Part shown: in pieces, positions 1 to 10,536 of the stretch
Layout: every line of letters begins with the position of its first letter
How positions within the stretch are numbered: the stretch's first letter is position 1
Assembly: GCA_015680685.1 (NCBI GenBank)
Contig: MNCI01004529.1
Location: forward strand, 96,852-137,633
Direction: 5' to 3'
Source of the DNA: Gnetum montanum
Lineage: Eukaryota; Streptophyta; Gnetopsida; Gnetales; Gnetaceae
Length of the DNA: 40,782 nucleotides
Program-made: the position numbers and the translations under genes
Notes under the pieces: model-generated
What the model was told of the DNA's origin: nothing
Databases searched by the model: none
The model's input: the letters and a program-made list of their open reading frames with translations, nothing else

Positions 1-124
1 AAGAAACATACCTTAGTATCAACATTGTGACTTAAAGGTAAAAACCAAACATTAGCAATCAATATGAAAACAATTCATACCATCATGAAGAATGCTTATT
101 ATGGGACAAACTTACAGGATGGAT

Positions 125-142
125 CACACACACACACACACA
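125..142. repeat. (CA)9 microsatellite
   Basis: Nine uninterrupted CA units inside the AT-rich left end of element A. Confidence 0.95.
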
Positions 143-181
143 TAAAAATGAAGAAGTATAACGATGTTGTAAAACAAAAAC

Positions 182-237
182 TAGAAAAGTTAAAGAAATT
201 TGTAGAATAAAAAGTAGAAAAGTTAAAGAAATTTGTA
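182..237. repeat. 23-bp direct repeat, two copies
   Basis: A 23-bp A-rich unit at 182-204 recurs identically at 215-237 (33-bp offset). Positions 1-286 otherwise hold AT-rich sequence with no reading frame that I can recognise. Confidence 0.9.
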
Positions 238-286
238 AAACAAAAATGTGAAACAAAAACTTAAAAGAATTGAGGGCCCCATATGA

Positions 287-1880
287 TTAGCATAGGTGGC
301 CATCTCCCCCATGACTGAGTTGTAAGGGAGAGATCCGAAATAATGAGCATTTGTTTGAATTTCGTAGAAGTGCCCAACTTCTCCCAACTGATGTTCTTAG
401 GTTGAGGGGTGGAAGTTGACGACACTCATATTGCAATGTGTCTATGCCTTCGTTATGGGCATGGGTTCCCTTAGTTTGTTCCATGCACATTTTTCTGCTC
501 CTTCGAGCTGTCGAACACGGGGTGTCTACTATTGGTTGTGTGGTTGCTACATACAGGCATCTTTGGTTCAAAGTTTCGTTGGCACACCTGTTACATGGAG
601 GCATTTCCTCCATGTCATCACCCGATGAATCACTGTATGTGATACATGGAACTTTCCTCTTCTCAATCTTTCCACATATGTTTATCTTAGAGATTTTCAA
701 GGAAAGATCGTGGATCCTAAGGCATACGTCTACTGTATTTAGCCATGCCCTTCCCATTATAATCGGGAAGTCCCCTTCGTTGTTGTTCACTTCAAACACC
801 AAAAAATCAGCTGGGTAAGACCAACCACACACAGTGGTGATGATGTCCTTCACCAATCCCAAGGAAATGGTGATAGACTAGTCTGCCAGCTCTAGTTGGA
901 TGTTGCTCTTCTTGAGTTGGGGCAGGTTCCAGGTGTGATACATCTCTCGTGAAATTAAGTTGACTCCGGAACCTGAGTCAAGAAGAGCCCTATGTGGTTT
1001 ATTTCCGGCGATCTGCAAATAGATTAAGGGACTCCTAGGGTCAATTAATTTCTTAGGAAGGTGGCCTACCTTGATCCAGTTAGTTACGGTATGCATTAAC
1101 ATAACTGTATGCGTTACGCTCTGTTGGACTGAAGGGTGCTCCGAAGTGTTAGATGGTGATGGAGGAGTGTACATGGCCTCAACCGCTTGTTATTGTGAGA
1201 ATTTGTTTGGGCTTTTGGTTCTAAAGTAAGGTCTTCTCTTTTTACAGTTATTAGAACCAACAGCGGGTTGGATATTTACAGCTCTCGCAGTGTGACGTTG
1301 TTGTGGTTAAGAAGGAAGTTCCCCTTGCATTGTTGGAGCAGGAGGTGTTATGGGAACTACTTGTGGTGGAAGAGGTGCAGATGGATTAGGAGGATGGAAC
1401 GAGTGTGAGATGTCTCCCGGAGGAGAAGGAGTCCTTTTGAAGTACTCCTGAACTTGGTAGTGACAGTTGGGGGTTGTGTGACCCATAGAGTCACTTGGAG
1501 AAATCGGCTGCTGCACATAATAACCATATGGATCAGGCTGCCGGTAAGGGTACTCTTGTGTTGGCGGTGGCATCCCCCATGACTGTGGGTATTGCCACTA
1601 CTGATGCTATCCGATGGGCTATGGTGGAGTTCCACTTGGATAATACATTAAGGGTTGGTGGAACTGCCTTGGGTTACCTTGTGGATAAGGTAACCTTCGG
1701 GGTGGTTGTCGTTGGTTGAGTCTTGGATTAAGCGCATACACCCCAGACTCCTGTAGATGTGAGACGATGGGGCAACATCCCTTAGGATGGTCATAATGGT
1801 AGATCTCACATCCACCGTCATCATCTGAATCAGAATCCTCAGCCACATCAGAGTTAGTGATTTTCCCCTTACCCTTGTTA
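287..1880 (-). pseudogene. Element A protease region (retropepsin) with proline-rich linker, interrupted
   Basis: One minus-strand frame runs from about 1880 to 287, broken by a handful of TAG/TAA codons (for example near 1619, 1307 and 875). It begins with an acidic stretch and a Cys/His cluster (about 1820-1770), which might be a degenerate zinc knuckle. A long Pro/Gln/Tyr-rich linker follows (about 1740-1310). The retropepsin core has the active-site motif D-S-G-S-G at 965-979, followed about 130 codons later by an I-I-M-G-R-x-W-L motif typical of the C-terminal part of plant gypsy proteases. The enzyme would process the Gag-Pol polyprotein. It lies one frame away from gag because of an apparent 1-bp loss at 1905-1908. 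Confidence 0.8.
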
Positions 1881-1890
1881 TGTGCAGGGC

Positions 1891-3618
1891 CTAAATCTCT
1901 CCACTTTTCTTACCTTTGTCACTACTTTGTTCTACCTTAGACTCTTCTACAATTTTCAAGACTGTTTCAATTCTTGAGTCTAAGGAATCCCACATTTGGT
2001 CTACTTTGGCCGATACCTCAATTATTAACTTTTGGATCGGCAAAGTTTTCCGATTCATCAACTCTTCGATTGGTGACTCATCCTCTTCATCACAAAATTT
2101 CACTCCCTTCTTTCGAAGGGAGGGATCGCGGTTGTACTCTTCAGCACTTTCCCTTTTGCGTAGCTCACCTTCTTCGTTTGCTACTTGCTCCAACAAGCTA
2201 CGTACTTCATGGGCTCTAAGTTGTGAGAGTCTCCCTTGGGCGTAAGTCCCAAGGGTTCTTCTAGTTTCATTCCTTAGCCCATCCACGATGTGGCGAAGTT
2301 GATCCCGCTGAGCGTACCCATGGCCCAGGCAACGATGTAACAATGTGTAATAGCGGGCCATGGCAGCATCCAAGGGTTCGTGTTTACCTTGCTTCCAGCC
2401 TTGGATCTGCTTACGCAAATTGGACACTCTGGAGTACATTTGATATTTTTCGTTGAACAGTTTTAGCATCGTACTCCACCTCCTAATGGTTTTCGATTCT
2501 AAGGACTGGTACCAACTCTCTGCTTCTTTGGTGAGTGTCCTTTGGAACAACTTAAGTTTCTGCCACTCATTTTCTATATTCTGCAAGGCATAGGCATCGT
2601 GGAATGCCTGTAAATGATTTTGCGGATCAACATTGTATCCCCCTTCAAACCGTGGGATGTTGTTCATGTTTAATCGTTTGATCCGGCTGTCCTTTAAATG
2701 CCTTGTGGGAATCCTAACTTCCTCCGTTATGTCAAGCATACTTCGGGTTGCAAGTAGGGGCTCGTCATGATCATCTCTTTCATGACGCCTGTGATGTCTA
2801 CGTTGTTCCCTACTCTCCCTACGTCCTTGCCCTTGTCCTATCTCTCGACCTTCCTGTCGAGGTCTTTCATCCTTTTTACCTTTATCCTCACATTTATGTT
2901 CATGGTGGTTGCGCCCAGATGTGGAAGGAGACAGTGAGTGATGTGAAGAAGGGGAAGAAGAAGGGGAACCATCGCCATGACGATGTTTCTTACCTTCTCT
3001 TCTACTGCTACGGCCTCGATCGTCGTGACGATCAAAGTGCCCATCCTTAGCATGAGCAGTTGTTCCCTCTGTGAACAGCTAGTGTTCACGGGCACCAGAA
3101 CCAGGGATATTTATCGTTGATCGTAGGTTCTGATACCCTTCCTCCTCACCATCGTTAGGAGGGGGAACATCATTTGTTAAAGAACCCGTGATAAAGGGTT
3201 CCTTGTCTCCTATTTCGCTAAGGACATGCAAGACCTTGCCCTTCAACAGTGCATGTTGGCTCTCCTGCCTTAAGTCTCTCATACGTTGGGCATCTATGGG
3301 ATAATAATCCTTCATGTCAAAATCTTCTGCAATGTATTCCACGAAATGCTCTTGCATGCCAATTTGTACCAAGGCACGGAAAAGCATGCGAGAGATTGAT
3401 CGATCTGGGGGTAACACAATGTTACCTTGCAAGTCTCTCCACCGCAGTTGCTCATCTTGATGGATAACAAAAGTAAAATTAGGAATATACTCATCGAGAT
3501 GAGTATATGTCATCCTATATTGTTTAGGACTTGGCTTATTTTGGTTATGCGTTTTATCTTGCCAACTGTCTCGTGTGTGGTCCTTAGGTGGTGAGTTGCT
3601 CTTATGAAAAGAAGGCAT
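1891..3618 (-). pseudogene. gag: Element A gag polyprotein, one in-frame stop
   Basis: ATG at 3618. The frame is open for 179 codons, meets one TAG at about 3079-3081 and then continues in the same frame to a stop at 1891, about 575 codons in all. The order is: an N-terminal leader domain (about 3500-3090) with a PNFTF...WRDLQGN pattern; a basic, Arg/His/Ser-rich linker (about 3080-2750); then the retrotransposon gag domain (about 2650-2350), recognisable by WQKLKLF...AESWYQSL and YYTLLHRC patterns; and a Glu/Arg-rich tail. Gag forms the virus-like particle around the element RNA. The same leader and gag domain occur in decayed form in element B. Interpreting the single stop as C-to-T decay of a Gln codon is inference. 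Confidence 0.85.
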
Positions 3619-3740
3619 TTTGATCGGTGTGCTAATTTCACTGTTATATAATTTTTATCTTGATTAACCCAAAGGTTCGTTAAGGCTCACAACGATGTGA
3701 GTGATATCCCTTATGTTCTATTCGGCGCACAAACACTTAG

Positions 3741-3758
3741 TCCTTGGCAATGGTGCCA
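3741..3758 (-). other. Primer-binding site of element A
   Basis: On the minus strand the LTR ends in CTCATCA, one base follows, and then comes TGGCACCATTGCC and five more bases. A TGG-start 18-mer directly after an LTR is where a tRNA 3' end primes minus-strand DNA synthesis. It resembles the TGGCGCCGTTGCC-type PBS common in Tat/Athila-type plant gypsy elements. Element B has a decayed match at 22,962-22,979. Confidence 0.75.
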
Positions 3759-4445
3759 ATGATGAGTGGCGAGATACCCCTACACTCAACCATACGAAAC
3801 GAGTGTAGCACGCGCGATTCGGTCGAACTCCGTAGACTAAATGCCTAAACGCCCCATGGAACACTTGGGGTTAATCATTTGTTGTCTTCCCAGACTTACT
3901 TGTTGTTGTCACGGTGTATGGTTAAGTAAGTCCGAGGTATATGATTTTTTTGGTCTTTTCTGGTTTTATGTCTTCTACGCTAAGAGCAAAGGGTTGAGAA
4001 ACTAGCTAACTCTAACTAAGGTCCTAAGTCTAAATTAACTAGCGTCAGCATCCGTTCCCACTTAACGTACACACCCTGAACTATGCAACTGTGGCTACCA
4101 AACGCTAATCGTTACTGGGATCACCACACGTAACGCACGTGCTTGAAGTGGTCGTACTAAGGCACCTAACTAGCCTAAGTGTGACGAGCAGTCGATTCCT
4201 TGACTAGCCGTACACATCCGTAGATGCTCGTAATCAAGTCATACTCGTCCCACGTTCTAGGAGACAAGCAGGAGAGAATCTAATCACGATGAGTAGCCGA
4301 TTCCTTGGTTAACTATACACATTCGTCAATGCTCGTAACCAAGTCATACTCATGCTGCGCTAACAACAGGTAATAAATAACATGTAAGAAATAACAAATA
4401 ATAAACCTATTCCATGCACTGCAAGGTTTATCCACAAAGCTCGTC

Positions 4446-4451
4446 TTTATT
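4446..4451 (-). terminator. Poly(A) signal of element A LTR
   Basis: AATAAA on the minus strand, about 170 bp downstream of the TATA box, in a block conserved with element B (22,381-22,386). Confidence 0.55.
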
Positions 4452-4617
4452 GCCTTACACAACTTGCGTTAAGGTACAAAGCTACTCGAATAAAGAACCA
4501 TTCACTTGGGGACTCTTACTGCGGGCACATGGAAAATATTCTATCTCTGGGGTGATCAATCCTTTAGAGCTTCGCTACTTCTAGCCTAGGATGAGAAATG
4601 AGGGGAGTGCCGCCTCT

Positions 4618-4626
4618 TATTTATAG
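4618..4626 (-). promoter_or_regulatory. TATA box of element A LTR
   Basis: CTATAAATA on the minus strand, immediately downstream of the U3 palindrome cluster and upstream of the conserved R block. Confidence 0.7.
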
Positions 4627-4640
4627 ATTTGGCAACGGAC

Positions 4641-4720
4641 CACGATATCGTGTATGCGATATCGCAAGAGACGATGCGATATCGCATGGGATGCGATATC
4701 GTGACGGCCGTGATATCGCG
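4641..4720. promoter_or_regulatory. Cluster of five GATATC-centred palindromes in U3
   Basis: CACGATATCGTG (4641-4652), GCGATATCGC (4656-4665), ATGCGATATCGCAT (4674-4687), GCGATATCG (about 4693-4701) and a partial copy at 4712-4720. The spacing is about 14-20 bp, directly upstream of the TATA box. It is likely a repeated enhancer or protein-binding unit; its function is inferred only from position. Confidence 0.6.
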
Positions 4721-4745
4721 GTGCATGCGACATTGCGTCTCATCA

Positions 4746-5476
4746 GACAGGGAGATAACTCTCAAGCCTACGCTTCAAAAGAATGTGGTGCCTTGGATGC
4801 TCCCTTTGAGCTCCTTATATATTGTTCAAGTTACAAAAACAAACCCAAAATTAGAAAAGAGAAAAAGTAGTTTATTTTGGTGGGAATAGTACCAAATATA
4901 ACATAGACACAAATAAAAATATAACAACGTGAAGCAGAAACATCCAAAAAAAATTAAGGGAAAAGTAGATTTGACTTCATCCACCTCACATCACAAATAA
5001 AAATATAACAACGTGAAGCAGAGACATCCAAAAAAACGTGAAGACATCCAAAAAAACGTGAAGACATCCAAAAAAAAATTAAGGGAAAAGTAGATTTGAC
5101 TTCATCCACCTCACATCCCGAGCCACGTATATGTGACACCTTGTCGCGCAATAATCAAAAGGTGGATAACGAAAGTTCAAGACGGTCCTGAGCCACGCAT
5201 GCCCCATGCATAAAAGAGAGGCAAACTAATAAAGCAGGTACATTAAATATGTCCAGCAACCACATGCTGGCACACCATATGCGGATCAACCCTTGAGTGG
5301 GCCTTATATCTCTTAGCGGTTTAATTGTTTCCCTCATTCTGCAACAAAGCATAAGATGTGGAGATGTTGCTAACACCAAAAAACCATCTGGTTTCTGTTT
5401 GAACGGAACCGCTGTCAACAAAACAAGAAGTTGAGTCGCTCTGGATCTGAAACTGAACTGAATCTGAGATAGGGCA
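4746..5476. other. Intergenic and promoter region of the glycosyltransferase
   Basis: No gene is seen. The region holds the tandem repeat described separately and AT-rich DNA. No convincing TATA box can be fixed; the nearest AT-rich candidate is a TTATATC at about 5302. Confidence 0.5.
4908..5117. repeat. Tandem duplication (~84-bp unit) with nested 20-bp repeats
   Basis: The block 4908-4990 recurs at 4992-5117. The second copy is expanded by extra copies of a 20-bp unit with the core ACGTGAAGACATCCA (about 5036-5077). It lies 360-570 bp upstream of the glycosyltransferase ATG. The ACGTG inside the unit is a bZIP/G-box-like core. Confidence 0.85.
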
Positions 5477-8400
5477 ATGGCGGAGCAGCAACAGAAGAGA
5501 TTTCATGCACTGCTGCTTCCGTTCCCTGCGCAGGGGCACATCAATCCGTTCATGCAGCTCGCCCAAATTTTGATGCGCAGGAATTTGTACATCACCTTCG
5601 TCAACACGGACGTTAACCACAGAGTACTTAAGCCGGAGTCCACCGAGGATATCCGTTTCGTGAGTTTTCCGGACGGACTTCCGCAGGAGCACGGGCGACT
5701 GCACAACTTGCCCGACTTCTGTGAAAGGTTTCTGCAGGCTGCAGCGACGCCTGTGGAAGAAATTGTGCAACAGGCGGTGCCGCCTGTGGATATGCTCATC
5801 TGCGACACTATGTACTTGTTCGCGCAGGATGTGGCCGACCGCCATGGCATTCCCCTGGTTCTCTTCCGCACCACCAGCGCTTGCGGTTACTCCGCCTACT
5901 GCAACACATCTCAGCTTCTGCGTAACGGCTACCTCCCTCTTCCCCTCGAAGCCGGTACCGTATATCCATTTCTGTTATCCCTTTCTTCATCGCATAAAAA
6001 TAAAGTTTTCACATAAAAATGAAGTGGTTTTGTCTTAAGCTTAGTGGTAAGAGTTCTCGGTTTTGGTATTTAAGGCAGCCTTTGGTTAAACTACTTCTTT
6101 GATAAATTGAATTTGTTAATTTTAATAGCAATTTGGGTAAAGGTTACAGTAATTTTGCTTAAATAAAAATCATTTTTATTTTTTATCTATATCAATTTTG
6201 CTTAAAATACAACTCAAATTTGCTGGTTGATGCAATCAATTTGGCTGGTAGTACAAATTTAGTCCATTCAATTTCACTTACGAATGAAAAATACAGTTAT
6301 ATCTATAGTTACAAATGCAAAGAAAAGCATTCAGATCTATCCAAACTTACATCATTGTTTGTACAGCTCTGAAAACAAATTTTAGTTGAATTTTGAACAA
6401 AATTGATATCGATTAAGATTGAAATTTGTTTTTGTTTAAGTAGTTATCGAAATTGCTTTTTACTTTAATAAAATTGCTTTAGATTTTTAAAAAGTAGTTA
6501 TCAAACATAACAAATTCAGTCGACCAAAAGAGAAAGGAATTGACCAAAGGAGAAAGGAGTAAGTCGGACTCTCGCTGAATTTCTGTTCCTTTTTTATTCC
6601 CTTAAACATCTGGTTTCAGAACCTATCTTGGAAGGTCCTTAAAAGTCAGAAAAGCCAGTCTCTGGAATAGACTCATTTGGAGGTGCGCAGAACTCGTCAA
6701 AGCCCGGTGAGCGGCGACAACACTCAGTAAAATTGCAGCGTTAGCCAATTTTTCTACTTTTAAACCACAGAATTTCTTTACACGTTGGTATATAAATTAA
6801 TGGGAACCGAAGTTGTAAACGTCCATCGCAAGGCATACAAGAATGAAACAAGCAGATAGATTAATGATTGTTTGTATTATGCGATTTCAGTTGTCTTTCA
6901 AGGTATTTTGTCGTTTGATTAGGGTTTTACACGGAAGCATTTGGTAGGGCTATATAGAATAATTGCCACTGGAAACATGTTTCAAATTCTTAATTTCAGC
7001 TTCGAGGATAATAAGCTAGTGCAAAGTAAATTTGGATATTCAAAAAATTAGTCAGACAAGTAAGAGCTATAAATAATTTATAATAAACAAAGAGGTGGAG
7101 AGTAGTTATGGATATTAAAATACGATATATTGGTGATTGTTTATGGGTGACCAGGCTCGCGGGAAGCGGCAATGGAGGAATCAATAGGATGCATACCTGG
7201 ACTGGAGTCGTTGCGGGTGAAGGATCTTCCCACCTTCCTCCAAACCAGTGATGAATTGGACTTTTTCTTGCGTTTCTTCGTAGAAAGCGAGAAGCGAATG
7301 GCGCATGGGCGCCCAAGCCTGGTGCTGATTAACACGTGGCAAGAGCTGGAGGCGCCGCTACTGCATCGTCTAGAGTTGCAGCTGGGCGTAAAACTGGCGG
7401 CCATCGGACCCATGCTTCTTCACGAGGACCCCCAGCAGCAGCAGAATAGCTATCCGGTTAGTTGTACATTGCTATCACTGTTGTTGTTGTATTGATGATT
7501 ATTATTTAAAGACCGACAACTTGGCGTATCGTATACAGGGCTCTTTGTTTTCAAGAGATGAAACTCCGGTCTTCCATGCAGTAAGGGTGTCCCACGTTAA
7601 GAGTGCATAATCCTCCCAGGATGAACCTTGGCGGCTAACTTTTTTACTAGACATGGAAACTCGAGTTGTTAGTAAAACCTTCTTTGTACGAGAGAGCCTG
7701 TCATGACACAAATAACAAGTCTGGTGCGACAGCACAACCATCGAATTTACATCACATCTAGTGGGACAACCCAATCTTTCTTTGAAAAAATAGGGCCTAC
7801 CGCCGCTGCGTTTCTGCATAAAAAACTTAATGCAAGGCTACCATTCCATGCTTATGCATATCATTCAGTGTTCTTGGGTCTTTCCCTGCTTCTTTGTTTT
7901 TGAATTTCCACAATGCAAGTTCACATGCCCGTAGATTAAAAGGTTCACATGCATGCTCACATGCACGTTAAAGACCCATGTTGTAGCATTAAAGAGTTCA
8001 CATGAATGCAGGCTCACATGTGCATTAAAGACTTCTTCACTATAATCGTAAAAGTACGTGCACACATGTATGCATACTCACTTTTGATGTACATGCATTG
8101 GTAGAGCATTAAAGGCTTTCTACTGTAACACCATACCAAATAAGAATTCCCATAAATGAGGCCTTTAAAAATTTAAGATTGTAGTAAATTTATTTTGAAG
8201 AAAATCAGGAAGAAAAAAATTTACAGCAATGTAGAAAAGTGGGGTCTTTATAAGGAAATTTTGCTAAAGGAAAAAAAGTAAAAAGCTTCAAAAAATTGAT
8301 CATAAGAAATTGTAGAGCTTTTAGAATGCAAAAAAATCTTAGAGCCTTATCAAAGAAAATCTGCCGCGAAAAACAAAGTGGGAAGCTTAAAAAGAACAAC

Positions 8401-9406
8401 CAAAAAAATTACAAAGCATCTGGAAAGCCGCAAAAAGTTTAAAAAGCTTTAAAAGGAATTGAATCCGTAACCTAAACTTTAATTATCTATTGCTTCAACG
8501 CCAGTTTTCGGACCCGCTTAATCAACCCCGTCTTCTCACGGCACACCCTTAAAAAGTCAGTGCCTGTGAACCCTGAAAAAGCAGGTGCACAGTGGCACAC
8601 CCTTAAAAAGGTACGTGATATTCGTTTTTTGGGATACTTTTCGTTGGTAGCGTAACTACATTTTTCAAAAGATGCAAAATTTTGAATTATTCGAAAATGC
8701 GACCGTAATATCGATGTATTCTTAGACGGATCAGAAGAGCGGGAGCTTATCTTTGTGGAAGGAAGACAAGGAGTGTATGGAATGGCTGGACAGGCAGCAA
8801 CCGGGGACGGTGCTGTACGTGAGCTTGGGGAGCATGGCAGCGTTGACGAGGGAGCAGATGCAGGAGTTGGCATGGGGACTGGAGGCGAGCGGCCATCCAT
8901 TTCTGTGGGTGCTGAGGCCGGACCTTGTGCAGGGCGGACAATCGAAAACGGCGCTGGCTTTGCCGCCCGACTTCGTACGGGAAACGACAGCACGGGGACG
9001 CGCCTGCTTCGTGAGGTGGGCGCCGCAGTGGCAGGTGCTGAGGCACCAGGCGGTGGCAGCGTTCCTGAGTCACTGCGGATGGAACTCGGCGTTGGAGAGC
9101 CTCTGCGCGGGGGTGCCCATGCTGTGCTGGTCGGTGTTGGCGGAGCAGCCCACGAACCGGCGCTTCATCGCTCATGTGTGGAAGGCCGGCCTGGACATGG
9201 TCGACGGCCAAGACGTGCGGCGGGAGCGCGTGGCCGCGCTGGTGAAGCAGGTCATGGATCCGTGCCATCCCCAGACCCTGCTCGCTCGCTCCAACGTCGC
9301 CCACCTCAGCCGCACCGCCTACGCCGCCGTATCCCAAGGAGGCTCTTCCCGAGCCAATTTGGAGCTCCTTTTTGATATTGTTGAGACGCACGCACGCACG
9401 CCGTGA
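5477..9406 (+). CDS. Family 1 UDP-glycosyltransferase (UGT85-like), 3 exons
   Basis: Exons 5477-5954, 7155-7456 and 8726-9406 join in phase (478, 302 and 681 nt) to about 486 residues, a normal length for plant UGTs. It transfers sugar, probably glucose, from a UDP-sugar to a small lipophilic acceptor in the cytosol. The N-terminal half has the PFPAQGHINP motif with the presumed catalytic His21 and partner Asp110 in LICD. The C-terminal half has a complete 44-residue PSPG box, about 358-401, from WAPQ through HCGWNS to a final Gln; Trp at box position 22 and Gln at 44 favour UDP-glucose. The IPG...LRVKDLP segment starts exon 2. The start was chosen for its fit to family N-termini. The exon 3 acceptor could instead be at 8734 (three residues shorter, same phase). 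The acceptor substrate cannot be predicted. It appears intact. Confidence 0.92.
5955..7154 (+). other. Intron 1 of the glycosyltransferase gene
   Basis: 1,200 bp, GT...AG, phase 1. The donor is GCCG|GTACCG and the acceptor GACCAG|GC. It is AT-rich with no internal gene, and it falls just before the IPG motif. Confidence 0.8.
7457..8725 (+). other. Intron 2 of the glycosyltransferase gene
   Basis: 1,269 bp, phase 0. The donor is CCG|GTTAGT and the acceptor ATTCTTAG|AC. It contains a CACATG-rich minisatellite (7,917-8,035) and two copies of GGCACACCCTTAAAAAG at about 8,541 and 8,594. Confidence 0.75.
7917..8035. repeat. CACATG-rich imperfect minisatellite in intron 2
   Basis: Imperfect units built from TTCACATG, GCTCACATG and GCATTAAAGA recur at about 50-bp spacing, roughly 2.5 copies. 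Confidence 0.6.
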
Positions 9407-9474
9407 CTCTGGTGCCAAGATAACTGCCGATGTTGCCGCCTCCAACCTTGCAACTTGTAATAACGTCGAATCGG

Positions 9475-9480
9475 AATAAA
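9475..9480 (+). terminator. Poly(A) signal of the glycosyltransferase gene
   Basis: AATAAA 69 bp after the TGA stop codon, a normal 3'-UTR distance for a plant gene. Confidence 0.65.
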
Positions 9481-10130
9481 AGAAAGACAATTTCATCGCC
9501 TCATGTTGCACGGAAAACCGTAACAGATGTTGCAGAAGGACATGGTTCACGGACGGCTGCCCTTTCCTATCTGCTGTGATATATACATAAAAGAATCTGA
9601 TTCGTGAGGAATCGGGGATTCGTGATTCTGAGCGAGGAATCAAGGGTTCGATTCTGAACATGTTTGGGTACGTGTGCCTCAAGAAAACAATTAAATATAT
9701 TAGTTTTTTTTAAATTAAATCTCATATATCAGAAAAAACATTGTAGAATATAGAACAAGTACAATGTAAATCCAAAATATTTTTAATGCTTAATTTCCGG
9801 AAGATTTCAATATCACCATTACACTTAAGCAAAAAAATTTGCAAAGGTATGGAGGGCATCGAATCCATTTCCTTACTCAAGAGCCATAATCTGCCTAAAC
9901 AAATAATTTTTGCAACAACCAAAATGACAGCAATAAAATGAAACTCTTTTGTTACTCAATCCAATCTTTTTAAAAATGAAATTAAGCCTCAAGCCTCAAC
10001 GAAATTTATAACAAATCACGTTTACTAATACTTTTGTTCAACGACAATGTGTGAGTAGTGCCATAGGGCCATGTTGAAGACAACCACATTACAAGAAGAT
10101 ACAACTTAACTAAACTAGGCACAGCCGAGT

Positions 10131-10199
10131 AACTCACATCACCTATGGTGATTGAAAACCTTTCGAACTCACCTCACCTATGGTGATTGAAAACCTTTC
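10131..10199. repeat. Tandem duplication with CACCTATGGTG palindrome
   Basis: A unit of about 35 bp (AACTCAC, then CACCTATGGTG, then ATTGAAAACC) occurs twice in direct succession with two or three differences. Confidence 0.85.
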
Positions 10200-10446
10200 T
10201 AACAAGGGGGAATTGGCACTAGCCATGATGAAGGGAAAAGTAAAACCAGAGCACCATGAGCTTGCATATGGCCATTGGCCATGTGCTGGTGGGCTTGGTT
10301 GGCCCATAAGCAAACAGATTTTTAAAAAAAGTTGAACAAGCATCCATCCATCATGGTGTTCATGACTCATGATACATGACGATGACCCTGTTTTGTTTTT
10401 TTCTTTTTTGAGCAGAGACAATAGAAAAAGAGCAAGAAACAGCAAT

Positions 10447-10536
10447 GACCTTTCACGCTCCCAAAGGCCAATCCATGCAAATGCGTGAGTCATAGTGGAA
10501 CCTTTCACGCTCCCAAAGGCCAATCCATGCAAATGC
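10447..10536. repeat. Near-identical ~37-bp direct repeat
   Basis: The unit containing CTTTCACGCTCCCAAAGG and CCAATCCATGCAAATGC is present at about 10,447-10,484 and again at 10,499-10,536, separated by about 15 bp. The ATGCAAAT octamer lies inside each copy. Confidence 0.9.

Larger units (their letters stand above)
1..4745 (-). mobile_element. Element A: Ty3/gypsy LTR retrotransposon, 5' half (LTR, PBS, gag, protease)
   Basis: Read on the minus strand the order is LTR (4745-3760), primer-binding site (3758-3741), gag (from 3618) and aspartic protease (to about 287). The element runs off the left edge, so reverse transcriptase, RNase H, integrase and the other LTR are not in the window. Gag-protease order and the LTR/PBS junction support an LTR retrotransposon; gypsy is inferred from the gag and protease style and the PBS, since no RT is visible. 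It still holds many CpG dinucleotides and few stops, so it looks much younger than the elements right of 11.7 kb. A decayed relative (element B) lies at 22,107-24,140. Confidence 0.85.
3760..4745 (-). repeat. 5' LTR of element A (986 bp)
   Basis: The boundaries are a perfect 7-bp terminal inverted repeat, TGATGAG at 3760-3766 and CTCATCA at 4739-4745. On the minus strand it reads U3 (about 4745-4590), R and U5. It holds a TATA box (4618-4626), an AATAAA on the minus strand at 4446-4451 and a cluster of GATATC-centred palindromes in U3. The R/U5 part aligns well with plus-strand 22,270-22,960, which confirms that it is an LTR. Its outer edge lies 731 bp upstream of the glycosyltransferase start codon, transcribed away from that gene. 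Confidence 0.85.

Noticed and set aside
416-818. Plus-strand frames opposite the element A protease
   Set aside because: Antisense to a recognisable retropepsin frame; no independent motif.
8487-8993. Frames on the other strand and in the third frame around 8,487-9,375
   Set aside because: Low-complexity Ala/Gly/Pro/Ser translations, as expected from off-frame reading of a GC-rich exon.
8747-9682. 311-codon minus-strand frame over the glycosyltransferase exon 3
   Set aside because: A shadow of the GC-rich exon on the other strand; it lacks family features, while the plus strand has a full PSPG box.
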